Shown in pieces: positions 49,569 to 60,000 of a stretch of 64,000 nucleotides of DNA. The stretch covers positions 11,222,001 through 11,286,000 of the forward strand of contig CM082584.2 in NCBI GenBank assembly GCA_040954595.2. The letters run 5' to 3'. The translations under genes were made by a program, and so were the position numbers. Origin of the DNA: Balanoglossus misakiensis. Lineage: Eukaryota > Hemichordata. Position 1 is the first letter of the stretch. Every line of letters begins with the position of its first letter. The notes below the pieces were generated by a model, which saw nothing but the letters and a program-made list of their open reading frames with translations, did not search any database and had not been told where the DNA came from.

Positions 49569-51763
49569 ATGGGTCACCAAGGTATGCTACTGGCTGCCTT
49601 GCTGTCTCTGGCCGCATTGGTGAACAGCGTCCCGTCCTTCTACAGCCGTGGTTGCACTGCCCCAGAACCATGGACTGTGAACGGGACCGATCCAATGTTG
49701 GCCAGCAGAGGCAAGGTAGTCGTGGTGGCGCTCCTCAGCGCTAGCTGACAGTTCTGTCGGTTGCAGGCTTCCAGGTAAATAATGCTGAGTTTATCTACTA
49801 TAAAGTATAATTTAACATGTCAATTACTGAGAAGTCTTTTTCACCAAGTCCAATTTCGTTGATCATTTCATATCTCTTACCAGTAAACATTGCGTACGTG
49901 TATTTATGCATTTACTTACTTATTTACTCATTTATTTGTATTTTAAAGTTTGGAAGTGCTGCAACAACACTTTCTCTCTCAAGGCATGGATGAGCTTAGC
50001 GTCTTCATCGTAAACGACAAGACCCTGAGCTCCCAGTTGACCGTTGGAGAGTTGAAGAATCGTGTGAGTTTCCCAGTGTATCAAGAACGCTACGAACACA
50101 GGATCTGGGAGCAACTGAGTGGGAAAAAAGATGACATTATCGTCTACGACAGGTATTGTAATGTGTGATTACGATTTCACTCAGTGAAAGTGTGCAATAT
50201 CATGATTCAGTATTGAAATCACATGTTCCTTACCTGAGATAGACGTGACCGCATGATCACGTCGAAAAAATTGCGCATGCCCAGTTACATCGATGATCAT
50301 GTTATGACGTCATCTATCCACAGGTGTGGTAGACTGGTCGACCATCTACGACTTCCATACAGTTACCTTGCTTACGACTACGTCAGGGAAACTATAGTCC
50401 GCGCGTACTACGAGATGCCGTGTGGTCCGTGCGAGAATGCCAACGACAGGACCGCCGAGCCCGTAGTTGTTGACGTGTTGGTGCCCGAAGAAGAACAGGC
50501 TGACAACGAGGCTGTAAGTACTGTCAGCTACAGTGAAAATTAAGTCACGTGACGAGCCGGAGAGTGGGAAATCAGAAAAATGATCAAAGTGAAATTATCA
50601 TAATGCAATCCGAATTTAAAGTTTTCTTCGCTGTCCTCCCTCAAAACAACAACTGAAGGTCGGGTTTTCATGTACTGTCGTGGCAGACTGACGTGAGAAT
50701 GATTTTCTTTCATTTTATCAAGATCACGTATCTGATCGAGTTGGAGTATGAAGTCCAGGAGTTGGGCGAAAAAATCAGAAGACGCCAAGAGCAGAAAGAG
50801 AATGGCGAGTGGGAAGGCGACGAATTCGACGAGGAGTTTGAATCCGAGGAAGAAGAATTTGAGAGAATGGAGTGGGAAGAAGGAAAGAGCCGTTCATCGG
50901 AGGAAGGAGACAGCAGCAGCAGCAGCAGCAGCAGTAGCAGTAGCAGCAGCAGTAGCAGTAGCAGCAGCAGTAGCAGTAGCAGCAGTTCTTCCGAAGAATC
51001 AGGCAGCAGGAGCTCGAGCAGTTCATCGGAAGAGATGGAGAGCCGAAACCGCTCCTCTTCCGCGATGAACGATACGAGCAGTTCTTCCGAGGAAGACAGT
51101 AGCCACAGCCGTTCATCCGAAGAGGGAGAGAGCAACAGCCGCTCGTCCGAAGAGAAAGATAGCAACAGCCGCTCGTCCGAAGAGAAAGATAGCAACAGCC
51201 GCTCGTCCGAAGAAGAGGGAGGACGGTTGAAAAATAAGTCGAAACTGAGGTATCTTACGTCCTACGAAGTGAGGAAGGAATTCGGTAGCAACAGTTTCAA
51301 GATGTCAAAATCTGACGAACGCAAAGATGACGACAAGGACTGGTGGAAGGTAGACCGCTGGTCCGACGACAGGGACGATGTCGGTGAAAGATCGTCAAAT
51401 TCCGACGAAGAAGGCAAAGACGACAAAGACTGGAGGAAAGTGAAGAAGTGGTCTGGCATGGAAGACGACAGCGACGAGGATGAAGAGTCCAGCGAGGAAA
51501 AGAGCGACGAAGATGACGTTGAAGACGACCACATTCCGAACCAAACAAAGACATCGAAAGAAAGCGGCAGCGACGAAGATGACGACGACGACGAATCAAG
51601 AGAAGACCTCGAAGACGAAAGGCTGATCACGGAGCATCTAGGCCACGACCAGACCTTCCCGACGGAGAGATGACAGGAGACACAGCACAGCGAGGTCACC
51701 TGACAGAAGCTGCAACAGCTCGGTCTGAGTGACATCTGATGCCAGTGATGCTGATGAAACTAA
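49569..51763 (+). CDS. SELENOP: Selenoprotein P, seven predicted selenocysteines (TGA recoding)
   Basis: Secreted selenium carrier. Four exons (49569-49774, 49949-50152, 50324-50513, 50723-51763) give 546 residues when TGA is read as Sec. A signal peptide (about 1-22) precedes a thioredoxin-like domain: DPMLASRGKVVVVALLSAS-U-QFCRLQAS has Sec60 in a UxxC motif, as in vertebrate SELENOP. KDDIIVYDRCGRLVDHLRLPYS matches human DFLIYDRCGRLVYHLGLPFS. A very acidic Ser/Glu/Asp-rich linker (about 205-510) replaces the vertebrate His-rich stretch. The frame then passes TGA at 51671, 51701, 51737, 51746, 51752 and 51755 (Sec517, 527, 539, 542, 544, 545) to TAA at 51761. The tail SEVTUQ and IUCQUCUUN is typical Sec/Cys-rich SelP sequence. 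Conventional calling truncates it at 51673 and also ends exon 1 at 49748. Domain identity is secure; use of the last six Sec codons is strongly inferred. Confidence 0.92.
50911..50985 (+). repeat. AGC/AGT trinucleotide repeat coding poly-Ser in selenoprotein P
   Basis: A run of CAG/AGC-type triplets interrupted by AGT encodes about 25 consecutive serines in the linker. It is in frame, and it probably varies in length between alleles. Confidence 0.9.
51131..51214 (+). repeat. 30-bp in-frame minisatellite in selenoprotein P
   Basis: Two full copies (51131-51160, 51161-51190) and a partial third of a 30-base unit encode SNSRSSEEKD. Each unit contributes several Ser-x-Glu sites. Confidence 0.9.
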
Positions 51764-51909
51764 ATATCGCAAGGGATTGTGGGTAGGGGAGCCCCCTCCA
51801 CTAGCCACGCACTTCCTTTGCGGTATGTGACTTTCACAGCATCCGGTAAAATAGTTGTTGAGTACAGAAATGTACCCAAAAGAATGTTCGGGTCAAAGCT
51901 GCCACGACT

Positions 51910-51975
51910 CCACCGGACGAATGAAAGTTCCAGGCAAAACTCGACAGAGTCCCTGGAGCCGGATGTTACCGCTGG
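51910..51975 (+). promoter_or_regulatory. SECIS element, form II, in the selenoprotein P 3' UTR
   Basis: Helix I: CCACCGG (51910-51916) pairs with CCGCTGG (51969-51975), six of seven pairs. Core: ATGA (51921-51924) faces GGAT (51961-51964), giving the U-U and tandem G-A/A-G non-Watson-Crick quartet in exact register. Helix II: GTTCCAGG (51927-51934) pairs with CCTGGAGC (51952-51959). Unpaired AAA (51936-51938) is followed by mini-helix III ACTC/GAGT (51939-51942, 51947-51950) closed by a GACA loop, making it form II. It lies 147 bases after the TAA. This RNA element recruits SBP2 and eEFSec to decode TGA as Sec. Confidence 0.92.
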
Positions 51976-52081
51976 ACTGTGGTGGCAGTGTTGACCCTAA
52001 CGATGACACCATCATCTCTACTAAACGCCCCTGTCATAACTCTTGTCATATCATCACTTTGCCCTTCATCATTTTAAGAAA

Positions 52082-52087
52082 AATAAA
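52082..52087 (+). terminator. Polyadenylation signal for selenoprotein P
   Basis: AATAAA about 110 bases past the SECIS element, so the SECIS would be in the mature mRNA. A second AATAAA near 52519 could give a longer 3' UTR. Confidence 0.6.
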
Positions 52088-55000
52088 TGTAAGCCTAGTA
52101 TTTCATACTGGGTGGACTCTATATCAAGATTTTACATAATGATTTGGAACTAAACAGTATGTGTTTCTACATGATTTTGTCGATTTTGATTTCCCCATCT
52201 AAATAACGTACAATTCAAACTTAAGATTGAATGTCTAGATTGATATTTCTATTTTCTTGATAATTTGTAAAAGAAGTGAATGGTTAGAGATCTTCCATTG
52301 TAGTACCTCGTTTCAGCGGAGAACACCGTTTTGGTTCAACTCTTTTAGTTTTCTCTATGAAGAATTGTCGCCAACCTACCGACCGTAGACCGATAATTCA
52401 GACGCCCTGACAACGCAAAGAAACGATATCAAAACTTGCAATCTGGTGTGACGTGGAACTACAGTGGGAGACTAAACTGTTGTGTTTTGTAAACGATTTA
52501 AAGTTGATCAGAAGACAATAAAAGTAATGATCTATAGTAAGGAAAACGTGCTTTTGTCTGTCATTACTACTGGGAGACGGAGGAGAAAGGGGAAATTGAG
52601 AGAGAACATGTGAGTGAGATTGGCAAAAATATGAACAAGATATGAACGTGTTTTGTTGAAGACTCTGCCACATACGGCGAGAAAAAACAAAATGCCATTA
52701 CTTCAAAACCATTGAGGGCGCTAGTGATTTGTCCCTTCGTGATTTGATGAGCAGGTACAGAAATGATTTGCTCGTTTGTCTCTGCTCTGGCAACTTTCAT
52801 TCTTTACTAATGTTAAGATCAGAAATTGGCGGCACTGAAAAAATATTGGCCGATCTTATTCCTAACGATTTTATAAAATAATTTTAAAGCTAGATGAACA
52901 CAGTCTATGTGCTATTGTACTGTTTTTGGCCACGGGTGCAGTCCGTGAGGCTCAGGAGACCACAATGGTTGTATGCAAATGAATGTTAATAGTTGATATC
53001 ATTTATTGGGCAATAGTCATATTTCATTTCATTCGCTACAAGGTCGAATTAACTATACACCTATTTTCTGTTGCTGGACAAATGGTAATACATTGTAGGA
53101 ACCTGGACATTTGCATGATCAACATCGAAATACATCGTCCAAAATCAACACTGATACCAATGCTTCTTTTTTGCATTTATCTCGGTTTCAGGTGACCAAA
53201 TAAAAAGAGCGTAAAGATCAACTGCTCTTAGCCTACGTGAACATTTTCTATCTGCAGCTATATTTTGTAAAAATGACGAAAAAACAAATGTTACTAGCTG
53301 CCTAGATATTGAGGGCGCCTGCGACAGCTTCGACGATGTCAAAGTGCTGTGCACTATCGCCAAATTGGTCGAAAAATAAGAAAGCACACACACAATAGAT
53401 GACACCATCGAACTCCTACATAATTCAGCCTATGTGTACACTGCCCTCATGCAAACAGTGCTGGCAAATTACACCACCTCCAATGCAGATGTCTGCACAA
53501 CCTATGCAGACACAGTCACAGACACATCTGTCATTTTAAAAACTGCATTGGCAAAGACGTATATCAGAGCCAACATTCATATTGCCCTCACGACAACTGA
53601 TTCTGAACAGGGTCTGTCCATCAATGGGAATGTCTGCAGATAAATTTCTAAAGGTGGGGGCCGTGCTGTCCACCAAAACATGGCATATCTTTTATCAGTT
53701 CAATTATGGTTGTCATTCCTCTTTTGAATACACATACACTCCTAATTGCCCCAGTCGCTAATTGCTTCCAAATTGATGTCTGGCACCAGACCATAGCACG
53801 GGCCCTTTGAATACTCTGCCTCTGACAGGGATAATTAGTCAGTTATCAAATCTGATTCTGGGTTACAGTATGGTTGATGCTGTTACTAGGCAACTGTGTG
53901 GGTGGGGTGCAATATGGCTGCCTATCCATGTTTGACAAAGTTTAATATCCCACCCTCCAAGTTTTTAGCCACGTATTTGTGTCCTTAATGAAAATAATCC
54001 TCTCTAGAATAGAGGGAAAAATAAACTTGTACAAATAGCCTGCACAGAGAGCACTGGCACTGGTTTTAAAATAAATGATAAAACATTTGTCCAACATATT
54101 TGAGGGCATGTTTCTATACCTGTGTGGAATGGTAGAGATAATACGTTCCGATGTACTCATTTATTTGATCTATTAATAGGCACATATTATCATGTTTTCG
54201 TACAAACCAATCCTGGTATCTCTCTCAGTCTCCACGTTAATGCCATTTTATCTTCGCAGATACTGGTGTAAAGCCCATAGTTGATCTTGTTTGCCACGGG
54301 ATTATCGTTAAGCTGATCATTCTAGGGCAAGATCACATTTTGTGACCTGCCAAAAGTACGGTGCTGATCCGGTGACATTGACCATGATTTCATTGGCGGG
54401 AGGGTGCAACGATGAAAACTTTCACTTCAATTTCATCCGAGTAACGTACATTGGGGTGATCCTGTCAGCAAGTCAGCATCTTTCAAGTCTACCGATGCTT
54501 TGAGCAGTGACAGACTCTGACAAAGTCCACATTGGTTTAAAAGTTCATGTTTTCGAAGTTTACCGTTCATTGCACTCGGCGTGTTATTTTATTTTCCTGA
54601 TAGCAATGGCTTAATGGATGAGAGTGCCCACCCCCCCCCCCCCCCCTCGAACTAGAAACATTGACAGTGAGTCAATATGCCATTCAGATATTGCACACCA
54701 GGCCATGGCCAACATTGGCTTCATGCTCTATTTAGAGCAACAAAAACAACAACATTCTCAGCAACCTCAGAAGAAACAAAATGGCAAATGGTCTGACCGT
54801 TGCAAACGTATATTTATAAAATAAAACTTACTCTTCATTGAGTTGAAATTGTGGAAAGAATGTAACAGAAAATAACAAGACGACACAAGCATTGCTTTGT
54901 GAGATAACAAGAAACTCGAGTCTCTGAGTACATGTACTGTTGGCCACCACTTCTATCATCTGGAAGAGTAGGCCTCCTTTTTTCTCTAAGTTCAGCACAT

Positions 55001-55090
55001 CAAGTTAAATCTTTCATCCACCACACACTGTCTGGGACAGAGTTGATTTTTTTTGCAGTCATGGCATCTTGAGTGACGGGGACAGCACTG
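52088..55090. other. Convergent intergenic region between selenoprotein P and TRAPPC5
   Basis: Holds the transcript ends of two converging genes. A minus-strand AATAAA near 54589 could serve TRAPPC5. Open frames within it (for example 53434-53643) show no recognisable product. Confidence 0.4.
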
Positions 55091-57010
55091 TTATCTGGTG
55101 TCCAAGGCTTTGTCTCGGCTGATGACGGACTCTTCGAATTTGATCATCAACGTCGTCCCCTTGTGCCAGTGAGCCGTGACTTTGGCGGGCTGTCAAACAG
55201 AACACAAACAGAAAAAGGAAAGTTGAATGTGTGATGTGGGCCAGGAGACCAGCACTGCTACAGAAGCCCACCTTTTCAACAGACTCCTCCTCGCGAGACC
55301 GTAAAAATCGTCATAAAACCAGTAAAGAGAGGATTACTTTTCTCGCACAACGGTAGAAAGGTCTTTATCGGATGCTCACAGACAGTATAAAAGTCCAGGT
55401 AGTTTGGAGATGATTAAGATTCTCTATTCAACCACCAAGCCGTAACCCTGGGTGTTTAGCGACGTTTAGAGCTTCCGACAATTCATCCAGCAGACATTAC
55501 AACTTTTATTATTTAACACTCATTGGTATGAGAGCACCCAGACCGCCTATTTCACACATAAAAAGCAAGAAAGTTGACCCATTACGTCTTTACTCCTGCA
55601 CTTTGAGCACAAAATTCATTTTAGAAAAATGCTCGTGTTTTATTTTGCTCTCTGGTGAGTTTTTAGTGGTGACCCAATTCACACGAATGCAGACGGACTA
55701 ACAAGACACTGCGGCAATTTACTCAGTCAATCTACTTGGTTGTCGCTCGCCATTTTATTCCTCTAACCCACTTTTTTTTCTTGTCCCGATTCCCATTATG
55801 CCATCAAATGAAATTGGTGTGTTAAATGTGTTGCTATTCAACCCTGTGTGAATGCAATCTTTCTGGTTGCATTCACCAAAGTCGTGTCGCTCTAGTCGGG
55901 CGTCCGATTGTTGGGAACCGCATAAAACATTTTGAATTAGTTGCCTGGTTTCTCTCTCTCTTTTCCTATTTGATGACTTGTCCACAATTTAAATTTGCAA
56001 TTTCTTAGTTAAGCGTTAGAGGTGACATGACCTCTGCTGCATGTTAGAAAAGACCACAGTGGCGATTTCTAAGCTCTGTCGGATCCAGAACTATTACAGC
56101 TTGGTCGAAAAAGAAAATGACACGGTTAATCAGCGGTCTGGCTCCATGCGTTCTCCATCAAGCTGTCTGACCGACTGTCTAGGGTCACTGACCGCAACCC
56201 CAAACTGTACTGACTGGTCACACTGACCGTGCAGCCGAAGGTCCCCACATACCGTACTTGGCAATACAGGTCGATAACCTTGAACTGAATAATGGAAATC
56301 TTGCATTTGCAGAAGCTAGACTGTTATTTTCTTAAAAAATGTTCTGTCTTGAATTTTTGCAGATATACCTACCCTCCTGCATCTCTTTACCAACTCTAGT
56401 GACTTCTGCAAAGTTCACATGCCCCAAATTATCTGAAGTCCCAGATTTATCCAAAATCACAAGACTTTCCAGGTAACAGACTATTAAATTTGACATCCTT
56501 TTCACGCACCCCCACCCCTAGCACAACAATGCACTCTTTGAGGTCATTGGCACCTTGACTTACATGAGTGGCGGTGTGTCACCCATGACAAGTAAACAGT
56601 GGAAATGTTTGGAAGATCCTGTCAGAGCATACAGCACGTTAGCAATCTGGCATAATTACAATGTACACCATCTTTCTATTTGTTTTATTTATACCACACA
56701 ATGACCTGTTTTCTATCTTACATGTATGTACAAAGTCAGTAATTTGGCAAGTATGTGTATAAACACATCACAGTAGGGCATGAATTTCGCAGGGGGGGGG
56801 GGGGGGGAGGGAGGTTAAGCTGCCCTACTATTGATATACACATGGCAGTACTGATAGGGTGGCTGTTACGCCACAAGGCGGCAATGCCAAACAGTGTCTC
56901 CCCCCCACCCCTCTCCTTCCGTTACAGAATGAAATGTATACTCACGAAATTGCAACCATTAAGCACAGCCTCCACAATGCCCGCAGTAAAAGCTGCACAG
57001 TTCAAACCAC
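55091..57010 (-). CDS. TRAPPC5: TRAPP complex subunit 5, last two exons (partial)
   Basis: TRAPPC5 (yeast Trs31/Bet3 family) is a core subunit of the TRAPP tethering complex that activates Rab1 at the ER-Golgi step. Exon 56946-57010 encodes GLNCAAFTAGIVEAVLNGCNF. Exon 55091-55189 encodes PAKVTAHWHKGTTLMIKF through SRDKALDTR and a TAA stop. These align almost residue for residue with the human C-terminus (LNCASFTAGIVEAVLTHSGF, then PAKVTAHWHKG). The GTGAGT donor and both acceptors are good. Human TRAPPC5 is a single coding exon, so the intron is a difference. I could not find the N-terminal two thirds in the window, so those exons may lie right of 64 kb. Confidence 0.9.
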
Positions 57011-60000
57011 CTGAGAGACAAAATAACACAACAAAAGCATGGTTAGAGTTTTAGGGAGGGAGGGGGGGGGGTGCTTCAATAAAAGGAGGGTGTGGTCCAA
57101 GAATTCTCAAGGGAAACACATGGTTGCCCAAACGACTGGAATCAGAAACAAGTGTTAAAAAGAAAAGACATTTCTGCATAAAGATCAAGTAAATGCTACA
57201 CCTGAAGTCACATTAACTGCAATGTGCACATCGTGGAGACTCACATGATGGTGGTGTCCTTCTACAAACCCACCATCACCCAAAAGCATGGAAGGGTGAA
57301 AGGGGGAGGGGGCTGTGTCACACGTGTTAAGTAAATCATCCGGCGCAGACAAAACAAATCGGTCAACACCCTTGGAGTGGTTACAATTTGGGAGAAGTGG
57401 GGTCTGTTTAAACATCTTGACTTCAAATAAATACCACTTTTTAAAAAAAAACAGATGTACTATTTCAGACTGACAGTTCTGGAGGCAAGGAATGCCCACT
57501 TCACACTCAAGTGGTTATTTTGCATAACCCCGTAAATAAACCCAGACTTTCATCTTTTTTTTCTTTTCTTGCTTTACTTTTTTGACGGACAGTACACCCT
57601 ACTAAGAAACTAAAAATAGGCGTCGGTGGTTATGAAAGTGTGTAGACTGACATACACTTCACAGATTGCCCGGTTTCTTGGCTCGTGATAAAAACCACTT
57701 GAATCCAGCAAACCCCAAAGGTACTTAGCGAGCAACGCTAATTGTTTCTGATGTGTCGTTCTGCTGACAGGTTTTGGGAGAGAGTCAGCGAAATCGAACA
57801 GCGGCGCGCTTCCAATCCACGCAATCAATCTCCGCACATTTCAACAGTTGATAATAAAGCGTTTTTGAAAAACACCATCGGCAACCGTCGCCGTGGCAAA
57901 TGTAGGGGATTAATGGTGTTGAGACCGTCTGCTGCAATGACCTCAAATGTGTTTCTAATTCTTGGTTTGATGATAGAAGATTGTGCTTAGGGAAGGTTTT
58001 TATCGCGGTGGATAATTTTTCAAACTGGAATTCGTGATGAAAAACATTGGCGGAGAGAGACTAGACGGGAGAAAAAAAAAGATCATTCTGGGTTGGATTA
58101 CTTGGTAAACATCTGCATGTAAAGGAAACAGCTATTGATACCTCCAGTCTAGTCTAGTGTTGGTTGGAGATCTATGGGAATGTCGTGTTCCGCCCTTCAC
58201 CTTGGTTGGGCGAGACAGAGAGAAACTCTGTGTGTGGTTCTGCAGGCAGCCAGTGTCGCTGCACTGGCAGTTGGCTAAGTTGAGGAGTTTGTGTCCTCTG
58301 ACAAAACCCAAGACATCAGTAAGCCAGTCACTCACTCACTCACTCACACACACCCCTCACTCACTCACTCACTCATTTATTTATTTATTCATTCATTCTG
58401 TTTTTAGATTGTGTACGTGGTGCAGGATGCAGATTTGGACAGCAAAGCCAGGTGGGGATGTGAATTTAACCCTTTCACACCATCGTGGTTCAGTCCAAAC
58501 CCACTGTTTTCTATGGCAAGATTGGACCTCTAAAGAGTGAACTGGGGGTGAGAGGGTTAAACCCGGTGGTGTGAATAGCCCATGTTCAATGGGCGATGCA
58601 GAGATGGATGGACATTTGAGACAAAGTGGTGGACAGTTCAGAGGGTGGGGCGGATGGAATAAATAATTTGAGAAAAAGATATGAGGTGATCGCCGGTCAA
58701 GAATTTATTGACTGCCAGTAAGTGTGAGTGGATCTGTGAATGACTTCCGCGTTACTGACTGCAGTGACAGCTGAGCTGTGAGCAAACAATTTGCTGTGGT
58801 GGGATTAAAGTTACTTTCTCTTAATGATTTGGTTTATTGAGTAGTAGAAGCATCGTGCATGTTGAACAGAAGGTGCACATCCTCAGTTGACCTAGGCGTC
58901 TCAGTAGAGAGAGGCGTGCCTCTTTTTTTTCGGAGTGGGTTTGTACACCTGGTTCCCATGACAACAAGGCGTGACAAACATACACACATGAATGCACTTT
59001 CACACGTACTATAAACTTCTGCGTACACATCTTCCATTTTTCTCGGCCACCTTCTTGACAACCTTCGCAGAAAAAGCATAATTTTCAGCGGGACAGTAAT
59101 CACAATGTGCCCTAGCAGCAGTGAAAGTGACCCACTGAAATTGAGACCCAAGCAACAGAATGATCGTTTGCAAAATATCCGCCTAGAATTTCGGATAACA
59201 GAAAGTGATGGGCGTGGCACACCTGCCTAAAATCGGATACCTGAAAAATACAAAGTCAACTCGACGTCCTGAAATTAAAGTGGGCTTGAACTGGTCTGAT
59301 ATGTACCATCCATCTGCTCAACATTCCAAGAAACTCTCTCTCCTTCTTTAAAAGAATCCCCCACATTCCCTTGTAAATACTCTCAAGTAGGTCCCCACTT
59401 GAAGTTACACTTGACTCGGGCGGACAGTGTTTGGATTACGCCGCTAACACCGCCGCCAAACAGAAACGACTTTTGCTCCACTCGCAGGGCTCAGTAATAC
59501 CTTGTCCAAACTCCCGACGACGGCATCATTCCCACTTGTCAAAGTAATCACACAGGAGAGAGAAACACTTGAGCTTTTGCCAGGAATGCAAACACGGCAC
59601 AACCTCGGCCACAATGGACCGGAATGCGTACGAGGGAAGAAAAAAAGATGACAGAAAAAAAAATTCAAAAAAGGTGATGGAAGTGGCACTTCTGCCCCGA
59701 CACATTGTTTTCTTATCCACTGTTGGTGTTTTGGTTCGAGACTCTGAAACGAGCTTAATGTCTATCACAACACTCCTGCACGGGTATATACCATCAACAC
59801 AAGCCACGCATTCTCCAGGTAAAGTGGCACCCCACAAAAGAGACTGAGAGACAACCACATACCTCCAGTGATACTTGAATGGTACAACGGTCTCTCATCA
59901 CACAAAAAATCCCACAAGGACTTGAGAGGGAGTCCCGACCACTAGTGTCTTTAATAGTCTGGTATGTCAAACACGACTTCTCTTTCTAACTTGATAGAGA

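Noticed and set aside
49554-49748. Apparent 64-residue protein ending at TGA 49748
   Set aside because: The TGA is Sec60 of selenoprotein P, and the upstream TTG lies in the intron acceptor. The true start is the ATG at 49569.
50710-51195. Long leucine/serine-rich open frame on the minus strand
   Set aside because: It is the antisense shadow of the poly-Ser/Glu linker of selenoprotein P.
52139-52175. Second SECIS candidate: ATGA at 52139 and TGAT at 52172 with AAA between
   Set aside because: With the G-A quartet in register, helix II has several mismatches and only nine bases separate ATGA from the AAA. It also lies beyond the first AATAAA.
53434-53643. 69-codon plus-strand open frame with Thr/Ala repeats
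   Set aside because: No signal peptide, splice context or similarity. It lies in the convergent spacer.
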